Positions 17,046 to 27,239 of a stretch of DNA of 64,000 nt are shown here, piece by piece. The translations under genes and the position numbers were made by a program. The notes under the pieces were generated by a model that was given only the letters and a program-made list of their open reading frames with translations, was not told where the DNA came from and did not search any database. Location: the NCBI RefSeq assembly GCF_030254645.1, contig NZ_CP116346.1, positions 1,468,001 to 1,532,000 on the forward strand. The letters run 5' to 3'. Origin of the DNA: Paucibacter sediminis (lineage in GTDB: Bacteria; Pseudomonadota; Gammaproteobacteria; Burkholderiales; Burkholderiaceae_C). The first letter of the stretch is position 1; each line of letters opens with the position of its first letter.

Positions 17046-17819
17046 TTACTCGCCCTGCCGATGCTTGCGCGGACGCCCGGCCAGCAGACGGTCAAACAGC
17101 GCGTTGGGCAGCAGCCGCATCGCACGCGCCACCACCCCCATCTGCCAGGGGATGAAGCGCAGGCTGGCGCCGGCTTCGATGGCCGCATAGGCGCGCGCCG
17201 CAAAGTCGGCGGGCTGCATCAAAAAGGGCATGCGGTAGCGGTTCTTGCTGGTCAGCGGGGTGGCGATGTAGCCGGGCGCGATCGTCACCACCTTCACGCC
17301 GTAGGGCCGGCATTCGCCGCGCAGGCTCTCGCAAAAGCTGATCACCGCCGCCTTGCTGGAGCAATAGCCGGCGTGCCCCGGCAGGCCGCGGATGCCGGCC
17401 ACGCTGGCCACCCCCACCAGGCGGCCGCTGCCGCGCGCATTCATCGCCGCCACAAAGGGCTGGAAGGTCGCGGCCAGGCCGATGTTGTTGGTGGCGTAGA
17501 TGCGCTGCAGCACCGCCAGGTCCTCCGGGATCGCCGTGTCCATGCCGATGCTGATGCCGGCATTGGCGATCACCACGTCGGGCAGGCCTTGCTCGGCGAT
17601 GCATTGGCGCCCGGCCGCGGTGATGGCGACCACATCGCTGACATCGGCCGGGTAGATGCGATAGCGCGCCGCGCTCAGGCCTTGCGCCTGCGCCCAGTCG
17701 GCCAGCTCCTGGCCGCGCCGGGCCACCAGGGCAAGCGCCCAGCCCTGCTGGTAGTAGTGCAGCGCCATCGCCTGGCCGAGGCCGCTGGAGGCACCGGTGA
17801 TGAACACCAGTTTCGTCAT
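17046..17819 (-). CDS. Short-chain dehydrogenase/reductase (SDR)
   Basis: A classical 257-residue SDR with the NAD(P)-binding TGASSGLG motif at residues 8-15, an NAG motif (ANAGIS) and the catalytic Ser and YCSSK (Y-x-x-x-K). ARR after the second strand suggests NADP(H) preference. The start overlaps the lptC stop in an ATGA arrangement, so it is translated with the LPS gene cluster. That place is normally held by lptA. A role in lipid or sugar modification linked to the envelope is a guess from location only. Substrate is unknown. Confidence 0.87.
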   Translation of the reverse strand: MTKLVFITGASSGLGQAMALHYYQQGWALALVARRGQELADWAQAQGLSAARYRIYPADVSDVVAITAAGRQCIAEQGLPDVVIANAGISIGMDTAIPEDLAVLQRIYATNNIGLAATFQPFVAAMNARGSGRLVGVASVAGIRGLPGHAGYCSSKAAVISFCESLRGECRPYGVKVVTIAPGYIATPLTSKNRYRMPFLMQPADFAARAYAAIEAGASLRFIPWQMGVVARAMRLLPNALFDRLLAGRPRKHRQGE

Positions 17820-18502
17820 GGCTTGGCCGCCTTGCCGCGCAGCCCCGGCGGATCGAAGCGCGCCGTGCTGGGGCCGTTGAAGCTCAGCAGGCCCTTGAGG
17901 TTGTCGTACTCGAAGTTCTGGGCCCGCATCTCACCGCCGCGCGTGGCGATGCGCACCGGCAGGTGCGAGCGCAGCTTCTCGGTGTTGACGAAGGCATGCA
18001 GGAACTCGCCCTGCACCTGCAGATCGGGCAGGGCTCCAGCCGCCGACTTGGCCGGGTAGCGCTGCACCTGCACCTCGCCCAGCAGCTGGATCTCGCTGCC
18101 ATCGCTGTTGCTGAGCGCACGCCGCGCCTGCGCCTCGGTGCGGCTGCCGTTCTCGCCATAGGCCTGCAGACGCACGCCGTCGAGTTCGATGGTGTCGGTA
18201 TCGGGGTAGTGGCGCATCGCCGCGCCCTGCAGATGCACGCGCAGCTCGCCGGTGGGCGCGAAACGCTGCATCTCGAAACCCTTCATCTGGTAGTCGGGCT
18301 CATGCTTGGCCGGCACCGGCTCCATCGGCCCGTCGGGCATGGGCGTGTGCTTGACCAGCCACCAGGTGCCGGCCGCCAGCAGCGCCATCATCAGCAGGGG
18401 CAGATAGGCCGAGAGCAAGGCCTGCAGGCGCCAGATGAGCGGCTGCCGCAGGCGCGGTGCCGCCGCCGCGGCGGGGGCCAGGCGCGCCGTCGTCGTCGTC
18501 AA
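17816..18502 (-). CDS. lptC: LPS export protein LptC
   Basis: Component of the Lpt bridge that carries lipopolysaccharide from the inner to the outer membrane. One transmembrane helix (about residues 26-48) is followed by a periplasmic beta-jellyroll, recognisable by DYQMKGFEMQRF and later LDGVRLQAYGENG. The predicted start is TTG at 18502, overlapping the kdsC stop (TTGA). A longer frame upstream overlaps kdsC heavily and is not used. Product length of 228 residues is slightly longer than E. coli LptC (191). The position after kdsD-kdsC is the conserved one. Confidence 0.82.
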   Translation of the reverse strand: MTTTTARLAPAAAAAPRLRQPLIWRLQALLSAYLPLLMMALLAAGTWWLVKHTPMPDGPMEPVPAKHEPDYQMKGFEMQRFAPTGELRVHLQGAAMRHYPDTDTIELDGVRLQAYGENGSRTEAQARRALSNSDGSEIQLLGEVQVQRYPAKSAAGALPDLQVQGEFLHAFVNTEKLRSHLPVRIATRGGEMRAQNFEYDNLKGLLSFNGPSTARFDPPGLRGKAAKP

Positions 18503-19086
18503 GCCGCGCCTCCGTCCAGGGTGCTGAGATGGCCCTGCAGCAGCGCGGCGTAGCGGCCGGCGGCCATCAGCAGCAGGTCGCAGCACTCGCGCGCCGCGCC
18601 ATGGCCGCCCGCGGCCGCGGTGACATGGTGCGCCACCGCCTTCACCTCGGCATGGGCCTGGGCCGGCGCGCAGGCAAAACCCGCGCGCGTCAGCAGCGGC
18701 AGATCGGGCCAGTCGTCGCCCATCGCGGCCACCTCGGGCCAGTCCAGGCCCAAGCGGTCCAGCAGCGGCTGGGCCACCGCCAACTTGTCCTTGGCGCCGT
18801 AGACGGCGTGCTGCAGGCCCAGGTCGGCGACGCGGCGGCGCACCGCGGGCGAGTCGCGGCCGGTGATGATGATGGGCGTGATGCCACCCTGGGCCAGCAG
18901 CTTGAGGCCATGGCCGTCCAGGGTGTTGAAGGCCTTCACGCCCTCGCCCTGCTCGCCGATGTAGATGCGGCCGTCGGTGAGCACGCCGTCCACGTCGAAG
19001 ATCGCCGCCTTGATGGCAAGACCTGACCCCTGGGCCTTGAGCAGGAGTTCGGGCGCAAAGCGCAGGGCCGGTTGCAGCAAGGCCAT
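18499..19086 (-). CDS. kdsC: 3-deoxy-D-manno-octulosonate 8-phosphate phosphatase
   Basis: HAD-superfamily C0 phosphatase that removes phosphate from KDO-8-P during lipopolysaccharide core synthesis. The nucleophile motif FDVDGVLTDG sits at residues 30-39, and motif III is seen in MGDDWPDLPLL. At 195 residues it has the family length with no cap domain. It overlaps kdsD by one base (TGATG), showing tight translational coupling, and lptC by four. Confidence 0.92.
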   Translation of the reverse strand: MALLQPALRFAPELLLKAQGSGLAIKAAIFDVDGVLTDGRIYIGEQGEGVKAFNTLDGHGLKLLAQGGITPIIITGRDSPAVRRRVADLGLQHAVYGAKDKLAVAQPLLDRLGLDWPEVAAMGDDWPDLPLLTRAGFACAPAQAHAEVKAVAHHVTAAAGGHGAARECCDLLLMAAGRYAALLQGHLSTLDGGAA

Positions 19087-20078
19087 CAGATCACCTTGGC
19101 CGACATCAGGTCGTTGATGCTGATGGCGCCTAGCAGGTGATGGGCTTCGTCCACCACCAGCACCAGGGTGATGCGGGCCGCTTCCATCAGATCGGCCGCG
19201 TCCACCGCCAGCGCATCGGCGCGCACGGTACGCGGGTTCTTGGACATCACGTCGCCGGCCTTGAGCGTGCGCAGGTCGCCGCCGCGCTCGATCAGGCGGC
19301 GCAGGTCGCCGTCGGTGAAGATGCCCTGCACGCGGTCCTCCTCGTCCACCAGGATGGCCACGCCCAGGCTCTTGCCCGACATCTCGCGCATCATCTCGGT
19401 GAAGGGCAGCTCGGCCCGCACGCGCGGCAGCGCCGCGCCGCTGCGCATCAGGTCGCGCACATGGGTCAGCAGCTTGCGGCCCAGCGCGCCGCCGGGGTGC
19501 GAGCGCGCAAAGTCCTCGGGCTTGAAGCCGCGCGCATCCAGCAGGGCCACGGCCAGGGCATCGCCCAGCGCCATCTGCGCGGTGGTGCTGGCGGTGGGCG
19601 CGAGGTTGAGCGGGCAGGCTTCCTGGTCGACCCGGCTGTCGAGCACCACATGGGCGTGGCGCGCCAGGCTGGAGGCGGCGCCGCCGGTCATCGCGATGAT
19701 GTGGACACCCAGGCGCTTGAGCACCGGCAGGATGGCGTTGAGCTCGTCGCTCTCGCCGGAATTGGAGAGCGCCAGCACCACGTCCTTGGGCGTGACCATG
19801 CCGAGGTCGCCATGGCTGGCCTCGGCCGGGTGCACGAACAGCGCCGGCGTGCCGGTGGAGGCCAGGGTGGCGGCGATCTTGCGGCCCACATGGCCGCTCT
19901 TGCCCATGCCCATCACGGCCACGCGTCCGCTGCAGGCCAGCACCAGCTGCACCGCATGTGCAAACGCATCACCCAGGCGCGGGCCCATCGCGGTGAGCGC
20001 GGCGGCCTCGATCTGCAGGGTCTCGCGACCCAGGTCCACCGCGCGCGCGGCATCGAATTGCTGGGGGGAAATGCTCAT
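19086..20078 (-). CDS. kdsD: Arabinose-5-phosphate isomerase
   Basis: Converts ribulose-5-phosphate to arabinose-5-phosphate, the first step to KDO for LPS. A SIS sugar-isomerase domain ([21 protein letters not shown], then [11 protein letters not shown] and SNSGESDE) is followed by two CBS domains (MRSGAALP and MSKNPRTV starts). The 330-residue length matches the family. ATG at 20078 is used; the frame extends upstream over the DJ-1 gene. It is the first gene of the operon kdsD-kdsC-lptC-SDR and is divergent from the DJ-1 family gene. Confidence 0.93.
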   Translation of the reverse strand: MSISPQQFDAARAVDLGRETLQIEAAALTAMGPRLGDAFAHAVQLVLACSGRVAVMGMGKSGHVGRKIAATLASTGTPALFVHPAEASHGDLGMVTPKDVVLALSNSGESDELNAILPVLKRLGVHIIAMTGGAASSLARHAHVVLDSRVDQEACPLNLAPTASTTAQMALGDALAVALLDARGFKPEDFARSHPGGALGRKLLTHVRDLMRSGAALPRVRAELPFTEMMREMSGKSLGVAILVDEEDRVQGIFTDGDLRRLIERGGDLRTLKAGDVMSKNPRTVRADALAVDAADLMEAARITLVLVVDEAHHLLGAISINDLMSAKVI

Positions 20079-20186
20079 CCGGGCAGTGTAGCGGCGGCCG
20101 CCTGCACTGTAGTGGCCGGCTACTACCCGCCCGACCGCACGAATTTCCACAATCAACGCGCGTCCAAACCCAAACAGGAGACATCG

Positions 20187-20768
20187 ATGAGTGCCAAGAA
20201 ACTGTTGTTGCTGGCCGGCGACTACGTGGAGGATTACGAGATCATGGTGCCCTTCCAGGCCCTGCTGGCGGTGGGCCACCAGGTGCATGCGGTATGCCCA
20301 GGCAAGGCGGCCGGTGAGCATGTGTTGACCGCCATCCACGACTTCGAGGGGGCCCAGACCTACTCCGAGAAGCCGGGCCACCGCTTTGCGCTGAACGCCA
20401 CGTTTGCCGACATCCGGCCCGAGGACTACGACGGTCTGGTGATCCCCGGCGGTCGCGCGCCCGAGTACCTGCGCACCCTGCCCGGCGTGCTGGAGCTGGT
20501 GCAGCATTTTGCGCATGCCAACAAGCCGATCGCGGCGATCTGCCACGGTGCGCAGCTGCTGGCGGCGGCGGGCGTGATACGCGGCAAGCAGGTCTCGGCC
20601 TATCCGGCCTGCGCCGCCGAGGTCAGGCTGGCCGGCGCCGACTATGCCAACATCCCGGTGGACCAGGCCGTCACCGACGGGCAGTTGGTCACCGCCCCGG
20701 CCTGGCCAGCGCATCCCGCCTGGATCGCGCAGTTCCTGGCCGTGCTGGGCACGCGCATCAGCCTCTGA
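20187..20768 (+). CDS. DJ-1/PfpI family protein
   Basis: A 193-residue class-I glutamine amidotransferase-like protein. It has the nucleophile elbow [14 protein letters not shown] with cysteine, the upstream glutamate in [10 protein letters not shown] and the [12 protein letters not shown] motif. Members act as glyoxalases/deglycases or peptidases, so the precise activity is uncertain. A clear CAGGAG ribosome site lies seven bases before ATG 20187. The following RHH gene starts 33 bases downstream and may be co-transcribed. Confidence 0.9.
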   Translation: MSAKKLLLLAGDYVEDYEIMVPFQALLAVGHQVHAVCPGKAAGEHVLTAIHDFEGAQTYSEKPGHRFALNATFADIRPEDYDGLVIPGGRAPEYLRTLPGVLELVQHFAHANKPIAAICHGAQLLAAAGVIRGKQVSAYPACAAEVRLAGADYANIPVDQAVTDGQLVTAPAWPAHPAWIAQFLAVLGTRISL

Positions 20769-20801
20769 TCCATACTGCGGCACAGCCAGGAGGTGACGAG
20801 C

Positions 20802-21182
20802 ATGTGCGAAGTCTTCATCAGCGCCAACCCGGAGTCCTACGAGTCGCGCACGCGCTCGGTGCGCCTGCATGGCGTGGTCACCAGCATCCGGCTGGAGAAC
20901 CTGCACTGGGAGGTGCTGGAAGAGATCGGCGCGCGCGACGGCCTGGGCGTGATCCAGCTGATCGAGAAGCTCTACGACGAGCTGGTGCAGGCACGCGGCG
21001 CCGTCGGCAACTTCGCTTCCTTCCTGCGCGTGAGTGCGCTGCGCTACATGGCCCTGCAGGCCCGCCAGCGCATCCCCACCGACCTGGGCGTGCCGATCCG
21101 TTCACTGCAGGCCGGCGAGGTGCTGCAGGGCTTGCCGGCCAGCTGGCACAAGCCCTTGCGGCGCGTGGCCCTGCGGGATTGA
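20802..21182 (+). CDS. Ribbon-helix-helix domain protein
   Basis: A 126-residue protein with a compact domain, RSVRLHGVVTSIRLENLHWEVLEEIGARDG, that matches the bacterial arylsulfate-type RHH_4 fold and is expected to bind DNA as a dimer. The C-terminal part (LRVSALRYMALQARQ) is helical. The start is the ATG at 20802, six bases after a near-perfect AGGAGGTG ribosome site; a GTG within that site is not the start. No partner toxin is adjacent. Confidence 0.8.
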   Translation: MCEVFISANPESYESRTRSVRLHGVVTSIRLENLHWEVLEEIGARDGLGVIQLIEKLYDELVQARGAVGNFASFLRVSALRYMALQARQRIPTDLGVPIRSLQAGEVLQGLPASWHKPLRRVALRD

Positions 21183-21199
21183 CGCGGCAGAAGAAGAAA

Positions 21200-21223
21200 A
21201 AAGGCCACCCCTGGGTGGCCTTT
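21200..21223. terminator. Bidirectional intrinsic terminator
   Basis: AAAGGCCACCC-CT-GGGTGGCCTTT forms an eleven-base stem. On the minus strand it is followed by a long U-run (TTTTTTCTTC), ending glutamate dehydrogenase mRNA. On the plus strand TTT follows, ending the RHH transcript. Confidence 0.85.
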
Positions 21224-21248
21224 GCTTGGCAGGGACGAGCCCTTGGTG

Positions 21249-22520
21249 TCAGGGATACAGACCGCGCTCCTCGCGCGCCTGCAGCACGCGCGTGCAGGCC
21301 ACCGTGAAGGCGGCGGTGCGCAGCGAGATGCGGTGCTGTTCCGAGGTCTCCCAGATGCCCTTGAAGGCGCCGGTGATGATCTTGTCCAGGCGCACGTTGA
21401 TCTCGTCCTCGGTCCAGAAGAAGGACGAGAAGTCCTGCACCCATTCGAAGTAGGAGACCGTCACGCCGCCCGAATTGGCGATCACGTCGGGCACGACGAT
21501 GATGCCGCGGTCGGCCAGCACCTGGTCGCCATCGGGGGTGGTGGGGCCGTTGGCGCCTTCCAGCACCAGGCGGGTGGAGAGGCGCTGGGCGCGCTCGGCG
21601 GTGATCTGGCCTTCCAGCGCGGCCGGGATCAGCACATCGGTCTTGACGTCCCAGAAGTTCTCGTTGGCGATATGGTCGGCGCCGGCAAAGCCGCCCACGC
21701 CGCCGGTCTTGGCCACGTGGTCGAGCAGGTCCTGCATGTCCATGCCGCGGTCGTTCAGGATGGTGCCGGTGTGGTCCTGCACGGCCACGATCTTGGCGCC
21801 ATTGGCAGCGAACAGCTTGGCGGCGATCGAGCCCACATTGCCGAAGCCCTGGACCGCCACGCGCGCGCCTTCCATCGCGATATTGAGGCGGCGCATCGCC
21901 TCGCGGCCGATCACGAACACGCCGCGGCCGGTGGCGGCCACGCGGCCCAGCGAGCCACCCAGCGGGATCGGCTTGCCGGTGACGACGCCGGTCGCGGTGG
22001 CGCCGGTGTTCATCGAGTAGGTGTCCATCATCCAGGCCATGATCTGGCCGTTGGTGTTGACGTCGGGCGCCGGGATGTCCTGCTGCGGACCGATGATGAT
22101 GCCGATCTCGCTGGTGTACCTGCGCGTAACTTTTTCCAGTTCCTTCATCGACAGGGTCTTGGGATCGAGGCGGATGCCGCCCTTGGCGCCGCCATAGGGC
22201 AGGTTCACCGCGGCGTTCTTGATCGTCATCCAGGCCGACAGCGCCATCACTTCTTCCAGCGTCACATCGGGGTGGTAGCGCACGCCGCCCTTGCCGGGGC
22301 CGCGCGTCAGGCTGTGCTGCACGCGGTAGCCCTCATAGTGGGCGATGGTGCCGTTGTCGAGTTCGATGGGGATATCCACGATCAGCGCGCGCTTGGGGCG
22401 GCGCAGCGTCTCGACCCAGCGTGCCAGATGACCCAGGTAGGGTTCAACGGCGTCGATCTGGGACAGGTAGGTGCCCCAGGGACTGTTGCGCGTGGGCGAG
22501 ACGAAAGACAAATTGGGCAT
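21249..22520 (-). CDS. Glutamate dehydrogenase (Glu/Leu/Phe/Val family)
   Basis: NAD(P)-dependent oxidative deamination of glutamate to 2-oxoglutarate, or the reverse. The 423-residue product carries the catalytic lysine motif PYGGAKGGI, the substrate-binding [10 protein letters not shown] stretch and the Rossmann motif [10 protein letters not shown]. The length and sequence fit class I bacterial GDHs of the NAD-type. An ATG at 22520 follows a GGAG site. The gene is divergent from the KefB-type antiporter across about 200 bases that hold a 25-base inverted repeat. Confidence 0.93.
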   Translation of the reverse strand: MPNLSFVSPTRNSPWGTYLSQIDAVEPYLGHLARWVETLRRPKRALIVDIPIELDNGTIAHYEGYRVQHSLTRGPGKGGVRYHPDVTLEEVMALSAWMTIKNAAVNLPYGGAKGGIRLDPKTLSMKELEKVTRRYTSEIGIIIGPQQDIPAPDVNTNGQIMAWMMDTYSMNTGATATGVVTGKPIPLGGSLGRVAATGRGVFVIGREAMRRLNIAMEGARVAVQGFGNVGSIAAKLFAANGAKIVAVQDHTGTILNDRGMDMQDLLDHVAKTGGVGGFAGADHIANENFWDVKTDVLIPAALEGQITAERAQRLSTRLVLEGANGPTTPDGDQVLADRGIIVVPDVIANSGGVTVSYFEWVQDFSSFFWTEDEINVRLDKIITGAFKGIWETSEQHRISLRTAAFTVACTRVLQAREERGLYP

Positions 22521-22603
22521 GTACTGCTCCGTAATTTTTGGTGGCGCGAACGGTATCGCGAAGCCTATGCGCTTGCCAAAGCCGAGTGCACATGTGCCCA
22601 TGC

Positions 22604-22628
22604 GGCATGCGCATAGGGTGCGCATGCC
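22604..22628. promoter_or_regulatory. Perfect inverted repeat in a divergent promoter region
   Basis: GGCATGCGCA-TAGGG-TGCGCATGCC has ten-base arms with no mismatch. It lies about 84 bases upstream of gdh and 94 bases upstream of the antiporter gene. It could be an operator for a dimeric regulator or an RNA hairpin; no regulator could be assigned. Confidence 0.45.
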
Positions 22629-22721
22629 GGTCGCTGCGGCCGGTCTGGCATGTGGCTTGCATCGCCTCATGCAGGCTTGGCATGGCGCCGGGCCGCCAAG
22701 CACGACCGTTACCATCGGCAC

Positions 22722-24719
22722 ATGATGAACTCGCTGGATCTGACCCTGCTCTACCTGGTGGCCGCGGTGCTGGGCGTGGTGGCCTGCCGCTTCTTCAAGC
22801 TGCCGCCCATGCTGGGCTACCTGGTGGTGGGGGTGCTGATCGGTCCGAACGCGCTGGAGCTCTCGGGCCGCAGCGCCGGCGTCAACTACCTGGCCGAGTT
22901 CGGTGTGGTGTTCCTGATGTTCGTGATCGGGCTGGAGTTCAACCTGCCCAAGCTGCGCAGCATGCGCAGCTTGGTGTTCGGCATGGGGCTGCTGCAGGTG
23001 GCGCTCACCATCCTCGGCACCATGGCGGGCCATGTGATGCTGGACCGCGGGCTCGACGCCCTGGGCCTGCCCTGGGAGCTGGAATGGAAGGGCGCCCTGG
23101 TGCTGGGCGCGGCCATGGCGATGAGCTCCACCGCCATCGTCGTGAAGCTGATGGCCGAACGGCTGGAGCTGGAAAGCGAGCATGGCCGGCGCGTCATCGC
23201 GGTGCTGCTGTTCCAGGATCTGGCGGTGGTGCCGCTGCTGGTGCTGATCCCGGCACTGAACAGCAGCGGCGCGGAGATGGCCAGCTCGCTCGCCTGGGCC
23301 GGCCTCAAGGCGGTGGCCCTGCTGACCCTGCTGCTGGCCGGCGGCCAGAAGGTGATGCGCTGGTGGCTCACCCTGGTGGCGCGCCGCAAGAGCGAAGAAC
23401 TCTTCATGCTGAATCTGCTGCTGGTGACCCTGGGCCTGGCCTGGCTCACCGAGCATGCCGGGCTCTCGCTGGCGCTGGGCGCCTTCATCGCCGGCATGCT
23501 GATTGCCGAGACCGAGTTCAAGCACCAGGTGGAGACCGACATCCGGCCCTTTCACGACGTGCTGCTGGGGCTGTTCTTCATCACCATCGGCATGAAGCTG
23601 GACTGGCGCGCGGTGAGCGCGCAATGGCCGCTGGTGGTGGTGCTGACGCTGGCGCCCACCATGGCCAAGTTCCTGCTCATCGCCGCGCTGGCCAAGCTGT
23701 TCCAGGCGCCCACCGGGGTCTCGCTGCGCACCGGCCTCTACCTAGCGCAGGCGGGTGAATTCGGCTTCGTGCTGCTGACCCTGGGGGCGCAGCAGGAGCT
23801 GGTCGCGGCGCAATGGGTGAGCCCGGTGCTGGCCAGCATGGTGCTGTCGATGCTGGCCACGCCGGTGATCATCATGTACAGCAACCGCATCGTCATGAAG
23901 CTCTCGGCCAGCGACTGGCTCTTGCAATCGGTGCAGCTGACGACGATTGCCAAGAAGGCCATCAAGGCCGACGCCCACGTCATCATCTGCGGCTACGGCC
24001 GCAGCGGCCAGAACCTGGCGCGCCTGCTGGAAGGCGAGCACATCCCCTATATGGCGCTGGACCTCGACCCAGACCGCGTGCGCCAGGCCGCCGCGGCCGG
24101 CCAGAGCGTGGTATTCGGCGACGCCGCGCGCCTGCAAAGCCTGATGGCGGCCGGCCTGTCGCGCGCCAGCGCGGTGGTGGTGAGCTACCCCGACACGCCC
24201 TCGGCGCTGAAGATCCTGCAGCTGGTGCGCGCCCATGCCGCCCATGTGCCGGTGGTGGTGCGCACCATCGACGACAGCGACCTAGAGCGCCTGCGCGCCG
24301 CCGGTGCCACCGAGGTGGTGCCCGAGGCCATCGAGGGCTCGCTGATGCTGGCCAGCCATGCGCTGGCCCTGGTGGGCGTGCCGATGCGGCGCGTGATCCG
24401 CCTCACCCGCGATGCGCGCGATGCGCGCTACGGCCTGCTGCGCGGCTACTTCCACGGCGCCGACGACGACACCGCCGAGGAGCGCGAGCAGGCGCGCCTG
24501 CGCTCGGTCACCCTGCCGGTCGCCAGCGCCTACGCCAGGCAGCCACTCGGCCAGCTGGCCCTGCATGCCACCGGGGTGGCGGTGGTGTCGGTCAAGCGCG
24601 CCGGCGGCGCGGTGGTGCAGGCCGAGGACCAGCTGCTGCTGCAGGGCGGCGACACCCTGGTGCTCTCGGGCACGCCGGGCGCGCTGGCGCTGGCCGAGGA
24701 AAAGCTGCTGCGCGCCTGA
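22722..24719 (+). CDS. KefB/KefC-type monovalent cation:proton antiporter
   Basis: A 665-residue CPA2-family antiporter. Twelve or so membrane helices (residues 1-390) include the Na+/H+ exchanger core with [10 protein letters not shown]. They are followed by a cytoplasmic Rossmann TrkA-N domain ([20 protein letters not shown], about 420-440) and a C-terminal TrkA-C domain. The family exports K+ or Na+ in exchange for H+ and is gated by nucleotides or glutathione adducts. ATG at 22722 is chosen, with a second ATG directly after it. No KefF/KefG ancillary gene is seen. Confidence 0.9.
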   Translation: MMNSLDLTLLYLVAAVLGVVACRFFKLPPMLGYLVVGVLIGPNALELSGRSAGVNYLAEFGVVFLMFVIGLEFNLPKLRSMRSLVFGMGLLQVALTILGTMAGHVMLDRGLDALGLPWELEWKGALVLGAAMAMSSTAIVVKLMAERLELESEHGRRVIAVLLFQDLAVVPLLVLIPALNSSGAEMASSLAWAGLKAVALLTLLLAGGQKVMRWWLTLVARRKSEELFMLNLLLVTLGLAWLTEHAGLSLALGAFIAGMLIAETEFKHQVETDIRPFHDVLLGLFFITIGMKLDWRAVSAQWPLVVVLTLAPTMAKFLLIAALAKLFQAPTGVSLRTGLYLAQAGEFGFVLLTLGAQQELVAAQWVSPVLASMVLSMLATPVIIMYSNRIVMKLSASDWLLQSVQLTTIAKKAIKADAHVIICGYGRSGQNLARLLEGEHIPYMALDLDPDRVRQAAAAGQSVVFGDAARLQSLMAAGLSRASAVVVSYPDTPSALKILQLVRAHAAHVPVVVRTIDDSDLERLRAAGATEVVPEAIEGSLMLASHALALVGVPMRRVIRLTRDARDARYGLLRGYFHGADDDTAEEREQARLRSVTLPVASAYARQPLGQLALHATGVAVVSVKRAGGAVVQAEDQLLLQGGDTLVLSGTPGALALAEEKLLRA

Positions 24720-24807
24720 GCCCGCGCCGATCAAGCCCTGGCGCCCGGGCGACAGCCTGATGCCTGCGTGACATGCGCGCGCCGCGGCTTGCGCCACACT
24801 GCGGCCC

Positions 24808-25560
24808 ATGAGTTCCACCACCGCCCCCGGCCAGCGCCGCCGCATCTACCTGATGCGCCACGGCGCGGTGAGCTATTTCGATGCCACCACCGGCCGGCCG
24901 GTGCTGCCCGAGCAGGTCTCGCTCAACGAACTGGGCCAGGCCCAGGCGCGCGCCGCCGGCGAGCAGTTCGCCCGCGAGGGCGTGCGCTTCGACCGCGTCA
25001 TCGTCTCGGGCCTGCCGCGCACCGTGCAGACCGCCGGCCTGGTGCTGCAGCAGCTCGGCGCGAGCGCGCAAGCCCTGAGCCCGCAGACCTGGCCCGAGCT
25101 GCAGGAGATCCGCGGCGGCCGCCTGGCCGAGATCCCGCAGGCCGATCTGCAGGCCGCCTTCACCGGCCTGCACCATGCCCGGCTGGGTGAGGACACGCGC
25201 TTCCTGAATGGCGAAAGCGTTGGCGAGCTGCTGGACCGCGTGCTGCCCGCGGTGGCGCGGCTGCGCGCCGACCCGGGCTGGGACTGCGCCCTGCTGGTGC
25301 TGCATGGCGTCGTGAACGCCGCCATCCTCTCGCACGCCCTGAGCGGCGGCCAGCGCCTGCTGTATGGCTCGCTGGTGCAGAGCCCGGCCTGCATCAATGT
25401 GCTGGACGTGGGCGCGGCGCCCGACGACTGGCTGCTGCGCGTCTGCAATTTCGCGCCCACCGGCGCCCTGCATGTGGAAGAACGCCACACCACCATGGAA
25501 GCGCTCTACCAGCAGTACCTGCGCTACCGCGCATTGCAAGACGAAAAAAAGGAGGCCTGA
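24808..25560 (+). CDS. Histidine phosphatase superfamily protein
   Basis: A 250-residue branch-1 histidine phosphatase. The catalytic RHG motif is present (IYLMRHGAVS, residues 11-20), followed by GLPRTVQTA with the second arginine and a late VLHGVVNAA with the second catalytic histidine. The acceptor is a phospho-substrate that cannot be named. It is followed by an EthD-domain gene and an acyl-CoA dehydrogenase. In many Proteobacteria such a phosphatase sits beside ACAD11-like dehydrogenases and a phosphotransferase kinase, suggesting a shared pathway. Confidence 0.87.
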   Translation: MSSTTAPGQRRRIYLMRHGAVSYFDATTGRPVLPEQVSLNELGQAQARAAGEQFAREGVRFDRVIVSGLPRTVQTAGLVLQQLGASAQALSPQTWPELQEIRGGRLAEIPQADLQAAFTGLHHARLGEDTRFLNGESVGELLDRVLPAVARLRADPGWDCALLVLHGVVNAAILSHALSGGQRLLYGSLVQSPACINVLDVGAAPDDWLLRVCNFAPTGALHVEERHTTMEALYQQYLRYRALQDEKKEA

Positions 25561-25564
25561 ACGC

Positions 25565-25882
25565 ATGATCCGCATCACCGGTACCTATGTCTGGCGCGAG
25601 GGCGCCCGCTTTGACCACGAGACCTACGAGCGCGAGCACATGGCGCTGACGCGCGAACTGCTCACGCCGCTGGGCCTGACCCGGCTGGAGGCCGAGCGCT
25701 TCCTGCACCCCAAGGGGCCACGCGCTGGCGAGCCCGTGGCGGCCACCAATGCCTACTTCGCCAGCCTGGAACAGGCCCAGGCAGCGCTGGCCCAGGCCGG
25801 CGCCCAGCTCGCCGCGCATGTGGCGCAGTACACCGATTTGCAACCGCAGCTGCGCCTCAGCCAGCTCACGTCCATCGCCTGA
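25565..25882 (+). CDS. EthD domain protein
   Basis: A 105-residue ferredoxin-like (dimeric alpha-beta barrel) protein of the EthD family. Visible hallmarks are the RFDHETYEREHM start, an ATNAYFASLEQAQAAL second half and similar spacing. It begins four bases after the phosphatase stop and is preceded by a strong GGAGG site, so the two genes are coupled. EthD proteins were named from ether degradation, but most are of unknown function or are small dehalogenation- or polyketide-type enzymes. Confidence 0.82.
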   Translation: MIRITGTYVWREGARFDHETYEREHMALTRELLTPLGLTRLEAERFLHPKGPRAGEPVAATNAYFASLEQAQAALAQAGAQLAAHVAQYTDLQPQLRLSQLTSIA

Positions 25883-25909
25883 CAGGCACAAGGAAAGGTC
25901 TTCTTCATC

Positions 25910-27172
<1,263 letters not shown>

Positions 27173-27239
27173 GCCCAGCAAGCCCCCCCCGAAGAGGGAA
27201 GGGTCTTGCCGGATACCTGCAGGGGCCCGGCTGACTAGC

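Noticed and set aside
20079-20906. A minus-strand extension of kdsD to 606 residues
   Set aside because: The upstream part is antisense to the DJ-1 family gene and has no family match; ATG 20078 gives the normal KdsD length.
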